DNA of 43,718 nt from Bacteroidota bacterium (GTDB lineage Bacteria; Bacteroidota; Bacteroidia; Chitinophagales; Chitinophagaceae): NCBI GenBank assembly GCA_947448725.1, contig CANFOM010000020.1, forward strand, positions 1-43,718. The letters are read 5' to 3'. Of this stretch, positions 36,342 through 43,718 are shown one piece after another (position 1 is the first letter of the stretch; each line of letters opens with the position of its first letter). The position numbers and the translations under genes are program-made. The notes below the pieces were generated by a model. It did not search any database. It was not told the origin of the DNA and saw nothing but the letters and a program-made list of their open reading frames with translations.

Positions 36342-36396
36342 AATAATATAATTTAAAATAAATGTGTAATAAAATTAATAAGGCCTTTAATGAACT

Positions 36397-36444
36397 AAAA
36401 ACAATTGGGTCATTAGTATCCCAAGGACACCAATAACCCAATTG
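36397..36444 (-). terminator. Terminator-like hairpin between rpsB and tsf
   Basis: Arms 402-414 and 432-444 (CAATTGGGT paired with ACCCAATTG, then one C/A mismatch and ATT/AAT) give 12 pairs. On the minus strand the stem leads into five T (plus A397-401). It lies just after the rpsB stop and 56 bp before tsf, and could attenuate tsf. Confidence 0.6.
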
Positions 36445-36453
36445 GATAATTAA

Positions 36454-37332
36454 TTATTTACCTGCTGGGCGACGTGTACTTTGAATACGACGCTTTGGCG
36501 CACCAGGAGCAGTTGGAGCTGCACCAGCACCACGCTTACCTCTTCCACCTTCAGCGTTAGCTTCGGCTTCCATACGTTTTGCTTTTGCTTCGTTTTCATT
36601 GTTGCCTTCTTCAGATTCGCTTTCGTCATCTTTAGAAGCTTGACGCTCTGCTAAACCTTCTGCAATAGCTGCAGTAATATAGTTAGTAATGATAGCAATA
36701 GATTTTGTTGCATCATCATTAGCAGGAATAGAAAAATCTACTTTGTTAGGATCACAGTTGGTATCCACCATTCCAAAAGTTTGAATGCCTAAACGCTTTG
36801 CTTCTGCTAATGCGATATGCTCGTGTCCGATATCCACTAAGAATAAAGCTGCTGGTAAACGGCCCAATTGAGCGATACCACCTAATACTTTTTCCATTTT
36901 ATCTTTATCGCGACCTAAGGTCAAACGCTCTTTTTTAGTTAAACTTTCTGCACTACCGTCGTTCAACATTTTTTCAATGCTTTGCATTTTCTTTACGCTC
37001 TTACGAACGGTGTTGAAGTTCGTTAACATACCACCCAACCAACGCTCTGTAGCATATGGCATGTTTACTTTTTTAGCACACTCGCTTACAATTTCTTTTG
37101 CTTGTTTCTTAGTAGCAACAAACATAATTTTCTTACCGCTTTTAGCAATTTGCTTTAAAGCAGCAGCTGTTTCTTGTAAATGATCGACTGTTTTATTTAA
37201 GTCAATGATGTGAATACCTTTTTTCTCAGCGAAAATATAAGGCAACATCTTAGGGTTCCACTTCTTTTTAAGGTGACCAAAGTGTACGCCGGCCTCCAGT
37301 AATTGCTGTTGTAATGAAGTGTTATTTTCCAT
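36454..37332 (-). CDS. rpsB: 30S ribosomal protein S2 with extended charged tail
   Basis: S2 binds the small subunit near S1 and is essential. The N-terminus LLEAGVHFGHLKKKWNPKM (about 11-29) and ERWLGGMLTNFNT (about 96-108) are diagnostic. The S2 core ends near residue 230. About 60 further residues form a low-complexity tail, acidic first (DDESESEEG) and then Arg/Gly/Pro-rich (KRRIQSTRR). Total length is 292 residues against about 241 in E. coli. It is 42 bp after rpsI. Confidence 0.97.
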   Translation of the reverse strand: MENNTSLQQQLLEAGVHFGHLKKKWNPKMLPYIFAEKKGIHIIDLNKTVDHLQETAAALKQIAKSGKKIMFVATKKQAKEIVSECAKKVNMPYATERWLGGMLTNFNTVRKSVKKMQSIEKMLNDGSAESLTKKERLTLGRDKDKMEKVLGGIAQLGRLPAALFLVDIGHEHIALAEAKRLGIQTFGMVDTNCDPNKVDFSIPANDDATKSIAIITNYITAAIAEGLAERQASKDDESESEEGNNENEAKAKRMEAEANAEGGRGKRGAGAAPTAPGAPKRRIQSTRRPAGK

Positions 37333-37374
37333 TTGTATAATTTGTTGTAATGAATTAATGTTAAAATTGTTGGA

Positions 37375-37764
37375 TTAACGTTTACTGAACTGGAAGCTTC
37401 TACGTGCTTTCTTATGACCGAATTTCTTACGCTCAACACTACGAGGGTCACGCGTTAGTTGTCCAGCTGCTTTTAAAGCAGGACGCAATTCAGGATTCAA
37501 TTCGATTAATACACGAGCAATACCTAATTTGGCTGCTTCTGCTTGACCTTTTAAACCACCGCCTTGAGCGTTGATTACGATATCATATTTACCCATCAAT
37601 TCAGTAGTTTTTAAAGGCGCTTCTACTTGATTTTGTAAATAGACTAATGGGAAGTAAGCTTTATAATCTTTATTGTTCACGGTAATATTTCCACTACCCT
37701 TACTAACAAAGACGCGTGTTACTGCTTCCTTACGACGACCAACTGCATTTGTTTGCTTTTCCAT
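37375..37764 (-). CDS. rpsI: 30S ribosomal protein S9
   Basis: S9 lines the P site with its basic C-terminal tail. The 129-residue protein has GRRKEAVTRVFV (about 9-20), the GGGLKGQAEAAKLGIARVL signature, and the expected C-terminus ending SKR that contacts P-site tRNA. It is 20 bp after rplM. Confidence 0.97.
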   Translation of the reverse strand: MEKQTNAVGRRKEAVTRVFVSKGSGNITVNNKDYKAYFPLVYLQNQVEAPLKTTELMGKYDIVINAQGGGLKGQAEAAKLGIARVLIELNPELRPALKAAGQLTRDPRSVERKKFGHKKARRSFQFSKR

Positions 37765-37784
37765 TTATTTATATTTGGAATTAA

Positions 37785-38228
37785 TTAAAATTTAAATTCT
37801 TTAGGTTGTTGAGCAGTATGAGGGTGTTTGTCACCAGCATACACAAACAACTTTTTAACCATCTTACGTCCTAAACGATTTTTAGGTAACATACCTTTTA
37901 CCGCTCTTTCCATAATTACTTCTGGACGACGCTTGATTAAATCTTCTGCAGCTTCTTCTTTTTTACCACCTGGGTAACCAGAATAGTTTAAGTATAATTT
38001 GTCGTGGAATTTATTTCCAGTCAACAAAACTTTTTCTGCATTAATGATGATTACATAATCTCCGCAATCAACGTGTGGAGTGTAATAAGCTTTGTTCTTA
38101 CCACGTAGAACTGCTGCGATTTTTGAAGCAATACGTCCTACGGTTTGATTAGTACCATCAACAATGTACCAGCCATGTGTAACGGTAGCCGCGTTGGCGT
38201 GCTTCGTGGTGAAATGTAGTTTACTCAT
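37785..38228 (-). CDS. rplM: 50S ribosomal protein L13
   Basis: L13 is an early-assembly protein of the large subunit. The 147-residue protein has WYIVDGTNQTVGRIASKIA (about 20-38), GDYVIIINAEKV and the motif AVKGMLPKNRLGR. It is the first gene of the rplM-rpsI-rpsB-tsf unit. Its upstream region may hold a regulatory leader (38229-38334). Confidence 0.97.
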   Translation of the reverse strand: MSKLHFTTKHANAATVTHGWYIVDGTNQTVGRIASKIAAVLRGKNKAYYTPHVDCGDYVIIINAEKVLLTGNKFHDKLYLNYSGYPGGKKEEAAEDLIKRRPEVIMERAVKGMLPKNRLGRKMVKKLFVYAGDKHPHTAQQPKEFKF

Positions 38229-38549
38229 AATTCTTTTGTTTTAATGAGGCCGCGCTATCCCGACAGCCATAAAATATTCCCTCTTTTATAAGGGAGGGCG
38301 AAGGTACGAGGGGAATTTGGGTTTTCCCAATATTTGGAGAATTGTTTTTCTATCCTATCTTTATAACTAGCTGATTATCAATAATAATTTTGTATCATAA
38401 TATTAGTGATACTAAATAGGTGCTGAAAATCAAGTAGTTATAAAATAATTTATAGGTCTTCATTGAAAATATTGCCCATTCTTTAAGTAGATTTTGGGGA
38501 TTCTGTCCTATTTTTAAGCAGATTCTTACCTAAAAGGCGTCTTATATAT
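38229..38549. promoter_or_regulatory. Gene-free divergent region: rplM leader and amidohydrolase upstream
   Basis: I see no gene in this 321-bp stretch. On the minus strand TACCTTCG (38306-38299) is one mismatch from the -7 consensus, with TTG about 21 bases upstream, and may be the rplM promoter; start near 38291. The leader would then hold a small stem TCCCT/AGGGA or CCCTC/GAGGG (38278-38297), too weak to assign. Upstream of it, TTGGG-TTTT-CCCAA (38317-38330) is a short palindrome. The plus-strand half before the amidohydrolase is AT-rich with only imperfect promoter matches (TAGATTTTG). Confidence 0.35.
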
Positions 38550-39719
38550 ATGTACCATAAATTTCAAGCTACACAAATTTTTACCGGAACCGAGCTTTTG
38601 GAGGACCAATTGGTTTTAATTACCCAAAAAGATGGAACCATCGAAGGCTTGGTAGGAATTGAAGATGCTGGAGAAGATATTCAAAATTGGGAGGGAATTT
38701 TAACACCTGGATTGATCAATGCGCATTGCCATTTAGAATTGTCTCACATGAAAGGCATCATTCCTGCGCATACTGGTTTGCAAGAATTTGTAAAACAGAT
38801 TGTGGGTTTGCGGAAAGTAGAAGATAACATTATTCAAGCAGCCATCATCGCTGCTGAAAAAGAAATGTATGACAATGGAATTGTAGCCGTAGGAGATATT
38901 TCAAATACCACCGATACACTTTTACAAAAAGAAAAACAATTATTAGCGTATTATAATTTTATTGAGCTTTATGATTTGGACCCATCACGTGCTCCTGAAA
39001 AAATAAAAGCAGGTCTTGCTATACAAGCACAATTTGAAGATAAAGGTTTACTTGCCGCTCTTGTACCACACGCACCTTACTCTTGTACATTTGCTTTATT
39101 AAAATTATTAGCTACTCATTTTGGCTCACATACCATTACGATGCACAATCAAGAAACGCGGGATGAAAATGAATTTTTTGAAAATAAAACCGGTTCCTTT
39201 TTAGGCATGTATGAAAGAACCAAAGTGTCACTTGATTTTTTTCATGCGACAGGGCTTTCTAGTATTCAATCGGTTTTGCCAAAATTAAAAACAGCGAAAG
39301 CAAGTATATTCGTACACAATAGTTTTACCAATGTAGCCGATATTGCTGCAGTTAAAAAAGAAATGCCCAATCCTTTTTGGTGTTTATGTCCCAATGCAAA
39401 TCAATACATTGAGCAAACAATGCCCCCTATTGAATTATTACGTTCTAACGGTGCACAAATCATTATTGGCACCGATAGTTATGCCAGTAATTGGACACTG
39501 AATATTGTAGATGAATTAATAACCATTCAACAACATCATCCCAAGATCCCACTTGCTGAAATGCTTAGCTGGTGTACCTTAAACGGCGCACACGCTTTGC
39601 AAATGGACGATAAGCTTGGTAGCTTTGAAAAGGGAAAAAAGCCTGGAGTAGTTTTGATTGAAGGCCTAGATTCAAATGGGAATCTTACTAAAGTTAGCAG
39701 TGCTAAAAGATTAATTTAA
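38550..39719 (+). CDS. Amidohydrolase-superfamily deaminase (TRZ/ATZ-like)
   Basis: This 389-residue metal-dependent hydrolase has LTPGLINAHCHLELSHMKG near residue 50, whose HxH binds the metal, then PHAPYSC, MHNQETRDENEF and IGTDSYASN with the final metal-binding Asp. These match the chlorohydrolase/ATZ group, which includes S-adenosylhomocysteine, guanine and aminodeoxyfutalosine deaminases. The last would tie it to menaquinone synthesis by the futalosine route, but no other mqn gene is in the window, so the substrate is open. It is a single gene, 134 bp from recO downstream. Confidence 0.85.
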   Translation: MYHKFQATQIFTGTELLEDQLVLITQKDGTIEGLVGIEDAGEDIQNWEGILTPGLINAHCHLELSHMKGIIPAHTGLQEFVKQIVGLRKVEDNIIQAAIIAAEKEMYDNGIVAVGDISNTTDTLLQKEKQLLAYYNFIELYDLDPSRAPEKIKAGLAIQAQFEDKGLLAALVPHAPYSCTFALLKLLATHFGSHTITMHNQETRDENEFFENKTGSFLGMYERTKVSLDFFHATGLSSIQSVLPKLKTAKASIFVHNSFTNVADIAAVKKEMPNPFWCLCPNANQYIEQTMPPIELLRSNGAQIIIGTDSYASNWTLNIVDELITIQQHHPKIPLAEMLSWCTLNGAHALQMDDKLGSFEKGKKPGVVLIEGLDSNGNLTKVSSAKRLI

Positions 39720-39776
39720 ATTTTTATTAGTAAGGATCTATAGTTATTTAGTACCTTGTAGGAACAATTTAGCCAC

Positions 39777-39857
39777 ATGACTTTCCCAATACTTTTTGGA
39801 ATTTTAGCCATCATTATTATTATGTATCGTAGACATAGAAAAAGTAGAAACGACTAA
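39777..39857 (+). CDS. Possible 26-residue single-pass membrane peptide
   Basis: An ATG at 39777 opens a 26-codon frame that ends 4 bp into the 3' end of recO (opposite strand). The product is a run of hydrophobic residues (FPILFGILAIIIIMYR) followed by a strongly basic end, RRHRKSRND, the layout of a small membrane protein with a positive cytoplasmic side. AGGA about 13 bases upstream is too far for a normal ribosome site. It could be a chance frame in AT-rich DNA. Confidence 0.35.
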   Translation: MTFPILFGILAIIIIMYRRHRKSRND

Positions 39858-40588
39858 CGTAGTACTTCTTGTAAAATAGGTAGTGATTTAATTTCACTAA
39901 ACTTTTTATAATGCCAGCTAAGCGATAGCTGAAATAGTTCCAATATTTTTTTTCGTTGCACACCACTTAGTACAATGTTTTCTAAATCATTGTAAAATTG
40001 AACTTGTAAAAAAGTTGAAGCGGTTTGTGCTTCTTGCCCTTCTAAAAAATAAGGATGAATGGGCGTAGCAGCAACAAATTGTCCTTCCCGAACATCTAAT
40101 ACCGAGGTGGTCGGGCTATACTTTCCTTGTAAGCCAAAGCCCATGGTTTGACTTAAATGAATTAAAAAATAGATAGGCAAATTGCCCACTAAATTAGGTC
40201 CGCCTTTGTCTAATTGTTTAAAAGTATCTTCGATTAAATAAAATAATTCTGGATGCGGTTCGGGTTGCATGGTTTGTTGCAATACTTCTACAATATAGGT
40301 GGCTACTGCATTGCGTACTACATCGGAATAAACATTTTGATAAACATAATCCCAACTTACGTCCTTCACCATTTGTAATTGCTTCATAGGTGCATGGTAC
40401 ACTTCCATTTGCAAAATAGCAGCAGGTTGATAAAACACTCCCTTGTTGGCTCCTTTTTTACTAGTGACCCTTACGCCTTTTACAATGTATTGTTGCAAAC
40501 CAAAAAGTTCGGTATACGCCGTCATGATAATACTCGTATCACCATATTTAGTAACGCGTAAAACAATACCCTTGGTGTTGTGTAACAT
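39854..40588 (-). CDS. recO: DNA repair protein RecO
   Basis: RecO helps RecR load RecA onto single-stranded DNA. The N-terminal OB-fold reads TKGIVLRVTKYGDTSIIMTAY (about 5-25) and the helical C-terminal region is typical, with the length of 244 residues. It follows pheS after 9 bp and is probably co-transcribed. Confidence 0.93.
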   Translation of the reverse strand: MLHNTKGIVLRVTKYGDTSIIMTAYTELFGLQQYIVKGVRVTSKKGANKGVFYQPAAILQMEVYHAPMKQLQMVKDVSWDYVYQNVYSDVVRNAVATYIVEVLQQTMQPEPHPELFYLIEDTFKQLDKGGPNLVGNLPIYFLIHLSQTMGFGLQGKYSPTTSVLDVREGQFVAATPIHPYFLEGQEAQTASTFLQVQFYNDLENIVLSGVQRKKILELFQLSLSWHYKKFSEIKSLPILQEVLR

Positions 40589-40597
40589 AATTATTTA

Positions 40598-41635
40598 TCA
40601 GACACTCTTAAACTGTTGCAAAAAGCGTAAGTCGTTTTGAGCGTATAAACGTAAATCGTTTACTTGGTATTTTAATTGAGTGATACGTTCCACTCCCATA
40701 CCAAATGCAAAGCCAGTATATTTTTCAGGATCAATTCCAAAGTTTTTTAACACATTAGGATGCACCATTCCACTTCCTAAAATTTCAACCCATCCAGTGT
40801 GCTTACATATATTACATCCTTTGCCAGCGCATATTTGACAGCTTATATCCATTTCGGCACTAGGTTCTGTAAAAGGAAAATAACTTGGACGGAATCGTAC
40901 TTTCACATCCTTACCAAACATTTCTTGCACAAAAAAATAAAGGGTTTGTTTTAAATCTGCGAAGCTTACATTTTCATCGATATACAATCCTTCTACTTGA
41001 TGAAAAAAACAATGTGCTCTTGCCGAAATAGTTTCGTTGCGATAAACACGACCTGGACAAATTACACGAATGGGTGGTTTTTGTGTTTCCATCACACGTG
41101 CTTGCACACTTGATGTATGGGTTCTTAATAACCATGCTGAATTATTTTCTGTGGCTTCTTGCACATAAAAAGTATCCTGCATATCCCTGGCTGGATGATC
41201 AGCAGGTAAATTCATTGCACCAAAATTATGCCAGTCATCTTCTACCTCTGGTCCTTCTGCTACTGCAAAACCTAATCTTTTAAAAATAGACACCATTTGA
41301 TTACGCACTAAATTTAAAGGATGTCTGGTGCCCACCGAAATAGGATCTCCTGGTAAAGTAGTATCGATGCTTGCATTGGTTTCATCCTGCTCTCCCAATG
41401 CTGCTAATAAAACTTCTAATTTTTCTTCGGCTACAATTTTAAAAGCATTCAATATTTGACCAAATTCTTTTTTCTGCTCCACAGGCACATTTTTCATCTC
41501 GCCCATAATTTGCTTGACCAAGCCTTTGGTTCCCAAGTATTTAATTCGGTAGGCTTCCACGTCGGCCGTGGTGTTGGCCACCGTGGCGGCGATTTCTTTT
41601 TGAATAGATTCGATTTGTGCTAACAATTGCTCCAT
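40598..41635 (-). CDS. pheS: Phenylalanyl-tRNA synthetase alpha subunit
   Basis: This subunit carries the catalytic core that charges tRNA-Phe. The N-terminal coiled coil is followed by HPLNLVRNQMVSIFKRLGF, the motif-2 region RVYRNETISARAHCFFHQVEG and motif-3 GFAFGMGVERI. A cysteine pair cluster (SCQICAGKGCNICKHTGW) near residue 270 is common in this subfamily. I place the start at the ATG at 41635 (MEQLLAQIE, 345 residues); a longer TTG-initiated frame to 41707 would overlap the divergent gene and is unlikely. pheT is not nearby. It overlaps no gene and is 9 bp before recO. Confidence 0.96.
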   Translation of the reverse strand: MEQLLAQIESIQKEIAATVANTTADVEAYRIKYLGTKGLVKQIMGEMKNVPVEQKKEFGQILNAFKIVAEEKLEVLLAALGEQDETNASIDTTLPGDPISVGTRHPLNLVRNQMVSIFKRLGFAVAEGPEVEDDWHNFGAMNLPADHPARDMQDTFYVQEATENNSAWLLRTHTSSVQARVMETQKPPIRVICPGRVYRNETISARAHCFFHQVEGLYIDENVSFADLKQTLYFFVQEMFGKDVKVRFRPSYFPFTEPSAEMDISCQICAGKGCNICKHTGWVEILGSGMVHPNVLKNFGIDPEKYTGFAFGMGVERITQLKYQVNDLRLYAQNDLRFLQQFKSV

Positions 41636-41658
41636 GGTACGAAGATAAAATAAATCCT

Positions 41659-41666
41659 TACATTTG
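41659..41666 (+). promoter_or_regulatory. Candidate -7 element for DUF4290-murA
   Basis: TACATTTG matches TAnnTTTG exactly, in the 53-bp gap between the pheS and DUF4290 starts. No clear -33 TTTG precedes it. A start near 41673 would give a leader of about 16 nt. Confidence 0.35.
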
Positions 41667-41688
41667 TTACTCGAGAAGTAATAATTAC

Positions 41689-42378
41689 ATGGAATACAAT
41701 ACAGCAAGAAGTATAATGGGGATGAGGGAGTATGGCCGTCACGTTCAAAGGATGGTAGACCACCTTATGACCATTGAAGACCGAGCCAAAAGGCAGGAAC
41801 AAGCCCAAGTGGTGATTGAATTAATGGGCTTTTTGAACCCGCAACTTAAAAATATTGAGGATTACAAGCATAAATTATGGGATCACCTATTTTTTATGAG
41901 CAACTTTAAATTGGATTTGGACAGTCCTTATCCAATCCCTACCAAAGAAACCTATAAGCAAAAACCCGATCCTTTACCTTATCCAAAACGCAAAATTAAA
42001 TATGCGCACTTAGGTAAAAATTTAGAATTGGTGATTGATAAGGCCATGGTGGAAAAAGATGAAGAGAAAAAAGCAGGCTTCGCACATGCCATTGCTCATT
42101 ATATGAAATTAGCGTATAGCAACTGGCATAAAGAATTGGTTCAAGATGATGCCATAAGAAATGAATTGAATGCAATTACTGGTGGTGAATTAGAATTTAG
42201 CAACACGCCTTATATTAAACATCGCAACCAGAATTTTGAAAGAGATGAATATCGTCCAGCGGGTGGCCGTTGGCAAAATAATCGCAACAATAATAATAAC
42301 CGAGGTGGTCGTGGCCCTAGTGGTGGGCCAGGTGGTGGAAGAAATAATAATAACCGCAATTTCAAGAAGCGTTTTTAG
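41689..42378 (+). CDS. DUF4290 family protein with Asn/Gly/Arg-rich tail
   Basis: This 229-residue cytoplasmic protein is rich in charged residues and has the pattern MEYNTARSIMGMREYGRHVQ expected of DUF4290, a family I associate with Bacteroidota; function unknown. The last 40 or so residues are low-complexity, with Asn runs and RGG/GGR motifs, which often bind RNA, though that is inference. I choose the ATG at 41689; an in-frame GTG at 41617 would extend into pheS. murA follows 36 bp later on the same strand, suggesting a shared transcript. Confidence 0.75.
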   Translation: MEYNTARSIMGMREYGRHVQRMVDHLMTIEDRAKRQEQAQVVIELMGFLNPQLKNIEDYKHKLWDHLFFMSNFKLDLDSPYPIPTKETYKQKPDPLPYPKRKIKYAHLGKNLELVIDKAMVEKDEEKKAGFAHAIAHYMKLAYSNWHKELVQDDAIRNELNAITGGELEFSNTPYIKHRNQNFERDEYRPAGGRWQNNRNNNNNRGGRGPSGGPGGGRNNNNRNFKKRF

Positions 42379-42414
42379 TATCCCCTAACTATATCCCAAC
42401 TATTAATCCATGTT

Positions 42415-43718
42415 ATGAGTTCATTTGAAGTGATAGGAGGTCATGCATTAAAAGGAAGCATTACTCCACAAGGAGCAAAGAATGAAGCACTACAAGTATT
42501 GTCTGCCGTAGTGTTGAGCGCCGAGCCTATTACCATTTCTAATATTCCCAATATTGTTGATGTTAATTTATTAATGGAACTATTGCAAGCCATGGGCGTG
42601 TCGGTAGAAAAATTAAGTGAGGGAGAATATCGTTTCCAAGCAGATAAAATAGATCCTACTTATTTAGCATCAGAAGATTTTAAAGCCAAGAGTGGAAGAT
42701 TGCGCGGTAGCGTAATGCTGGCTGGACCTATCTTAGCCCGATTTAAAATTGCTTATTTACCAAAACCCGGTGGAGATAAAATTGGAAGAAGAAGATTAGA
42801 TACCCATATTATTGGATTTGAAAAATTAGGTGCTAAATATGCCTATGATGATAAGCTTGCTTGCTTTACTTTAAAGGCAGAAAATTTAGTAGGTACTAAT
42901 ATGTTGTTGGATGAGCCTTCCGTTACTGGGACCGCTAATATTTTAATGGCTGCTGTTTTAGCAGAAGGCATTACCACCATTTACAACGCAGCTTGTGAGC
43001 CTTATATACAACAGCTTTGTTTGATGTTAAATAAAATGGGTGCTAAAATTTCAGGCATTGGCAGTAACCTTTTAAAAATTGAAGGCGTAACTAAATTAAG
43101 TGGCACAAGTCATCGTATTTTACCCGACATGATTGAAATTGGTTCTTTCATTGGACTAGCCGCTATGACCAAAAGTGAAATCACCATTAAAAATGTGGGC
43201 ATTGAACACTTGGGGATTATTCCTGATAAATTTCGTTTACTAGGCATTGATTTTACGATTAAAGGAGATGACATTTATATACCTGCTCAAGATATTTACG
43301 AGATACAAACTTTTATGGATGGCGGTATTTTAACTATTTATGATAACCCATGGCCAGGTTTTACGCCCGACCTATTAAGTATTGTTTTGGTTACTGCCAT
43401 TCAAGCCAAAGGCAGCGTATTGATTCATCAAAAAATGTTTGAGAGTAGATTGTTTTTTACAGATAAATTAATTGATATGGGTGCGCAAATTATTTTGTGT
43501 GATCCACACCGCGCCACCGTGATAGGTTTGGGTCGCAAATATCCATTGCGTGGCATTACCATGAGTAGCCCTGATATCCGCGCTGGACAAGCCTTACTGA
43601 TTGCGGCTTTAAGTGCCGAAGGTAAAAGTACCATTCAAAATATTGAACAAATTGACAGAGGTTATCAAAACATTGATACCCGATTACAAGCGCTGGGTGC
43701 GCATATAAAAAGAATTTA
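42415..43718 (+). CDS. murA: UDP-N-acetylglucosamine 1-carboxyvinyltransferase, 3' end cut by window
   Basis: MurA transfers enolpyruvate from PEP to UDP-GlcNAc, the first committed step of peptidoglycan synthesis. The frame opens MSSFEVIGGHALKGSITPQG, with the conserved substrate-binding GAKNEAL at about 20-26, and continues 434 codons to the edge; with a normal length of about 420-440 residues it is nearly complete. In the active loop the sequence is PGGDKIGRRRLDTH: Asp121 stands where E. coli has Cys115 (PGGC). The start ATG at 42415 follows a false ATG at 42410 that runs straight into a stop. It is probably co-transcribed with the DUF4290 gene. Confidence 0.95.
   Translation, partial: MSSFEVIGGHALKGSITPQGAKNEALQVLSAVVLSAEPITISNIPNIVDVNLLMELLQAMGVSVEKLSEGEYRFQADKIDPTYLASEDFKAKSGRLRGSVMLAGPILARFKIAYLPKPGGDKIGRRRLDTHIIGFEKLGAKYAYDDKLACFTLKAENLVGTNMLLDEPSVTGTANILMAAVLAEGITTIYNAACEPYIQQLCLMLNKMGAKISGIGSNLLKIEGVTKLSGTSHRILPDMIEIGSFIGLAAMTKSEITIKNVGIEHLGIIPDKFRLLGIDFTIKGDDIYIPAQDIYEIQTFMDGGILTIYDNPWPGFTPDLLSIVLVTAIQAKGSVLIHQKMFESRLFFTDKLIDMGAQIILCDPHRATVIGLGRKYPLRGITMSSPDIRAGQALLIAALSAEGKSTIQNIEQIDRGYQNIDTRLQALGAHIKRI

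Noticed and set aside
41617..41707. Overlapping starts of pheS (TTG, 41707) and the DUF4290 gene (GTG, 41617)
   Set aside because: Both extensions use rare start codons and read through each other's upstream region; internal ATGs at 41635 and 41689 give normal family N-termini.

Overview
The window looks like a chromosomal segment of an AT-rich Bacteroidota bacterium, most plausibly a member of Chitinophagales/Chitinophagaceae. The reasons are the coding style (A-rich leaders, few Shine-Dalgarno sites), promoter motifs of the TTTG/TAnnTTTG type, the Bacteroidota-restricted DUF4290-murA pair, a short LeuA and a MurA with Asp in place of the catalytic Cys. It is almost entirely housekeeping and core-metabolic DNA. 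I saw no phage, insertion sequence, CRISPR array, tRNA or rRNA.

Positions 1-285 hold two 70-bp direct repeats and no gene. Positions 286-14983 (minus strand) form one 11-gene cluster read leuA-leuC-leuD-leuB-ilvD-ilvB-ilvN-ilvC-ilvA-thrA-thrB. It carries leucine synthesis from 2-ketoisovalerate, the common Ile/Val enzymes, threonine deaminase, and the aspartate-to-phosphohomoserine branch that feeds it. thrC and ilvE are absent; thrC may lie to the left. The leader of leuA holds a promoter-like site, a 5' hairpin with a U-run and two tiny ORFs, one rich in Leu/Ile codons.

Positions 15234-22759 carry a large helical protein of unknown function (+), then on the minus strand a secreted cyanophycinase-like hydrolase, a long-chain acyl-CoA ligase, and a DUF502-serC-DUF1015 group closed by a strong terminator. 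The 3' end of the DUF502 gene contains two tandem palindromes whose differences are mutually compensatory.

Positions 22829-30853 (+) form an efflux operon: TetR regulator, TolC-like channel, lipoprotein adaptor, RND pump, followed closely by a lipoprotein aldose 1-epimerase. The regulator's promoter is nearly canonical and is covered by a palindrome that probably is the TetR operator. Convergent to it (30914-34616, minus) lie a second TolC-like gene, a class I aminotransferase and galactokinase.

Positions 34687-38228 (minus) are translation and nucleotide genes in the order rplM-rpsI-rpsB-tsf, then pyrH, with terminator-like hairpins after rpsB and after tsf. Positions 38550-43718 hold an amidohydrolase (+), a possible 26-residue membrane peptide (+), pheS-recO (minus) and DUF4290-murA (+); murA runs off the right edge.

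The most unusual items are the compensating palindromes in the DUF502 gene, the 70-bp repeats at the left edge, the leu leader, and the MurA Cys-to-Asp change that predicts intrinsic fosfomycin insensitivity. I found no strong evidence for an undescribed multi-gene system.
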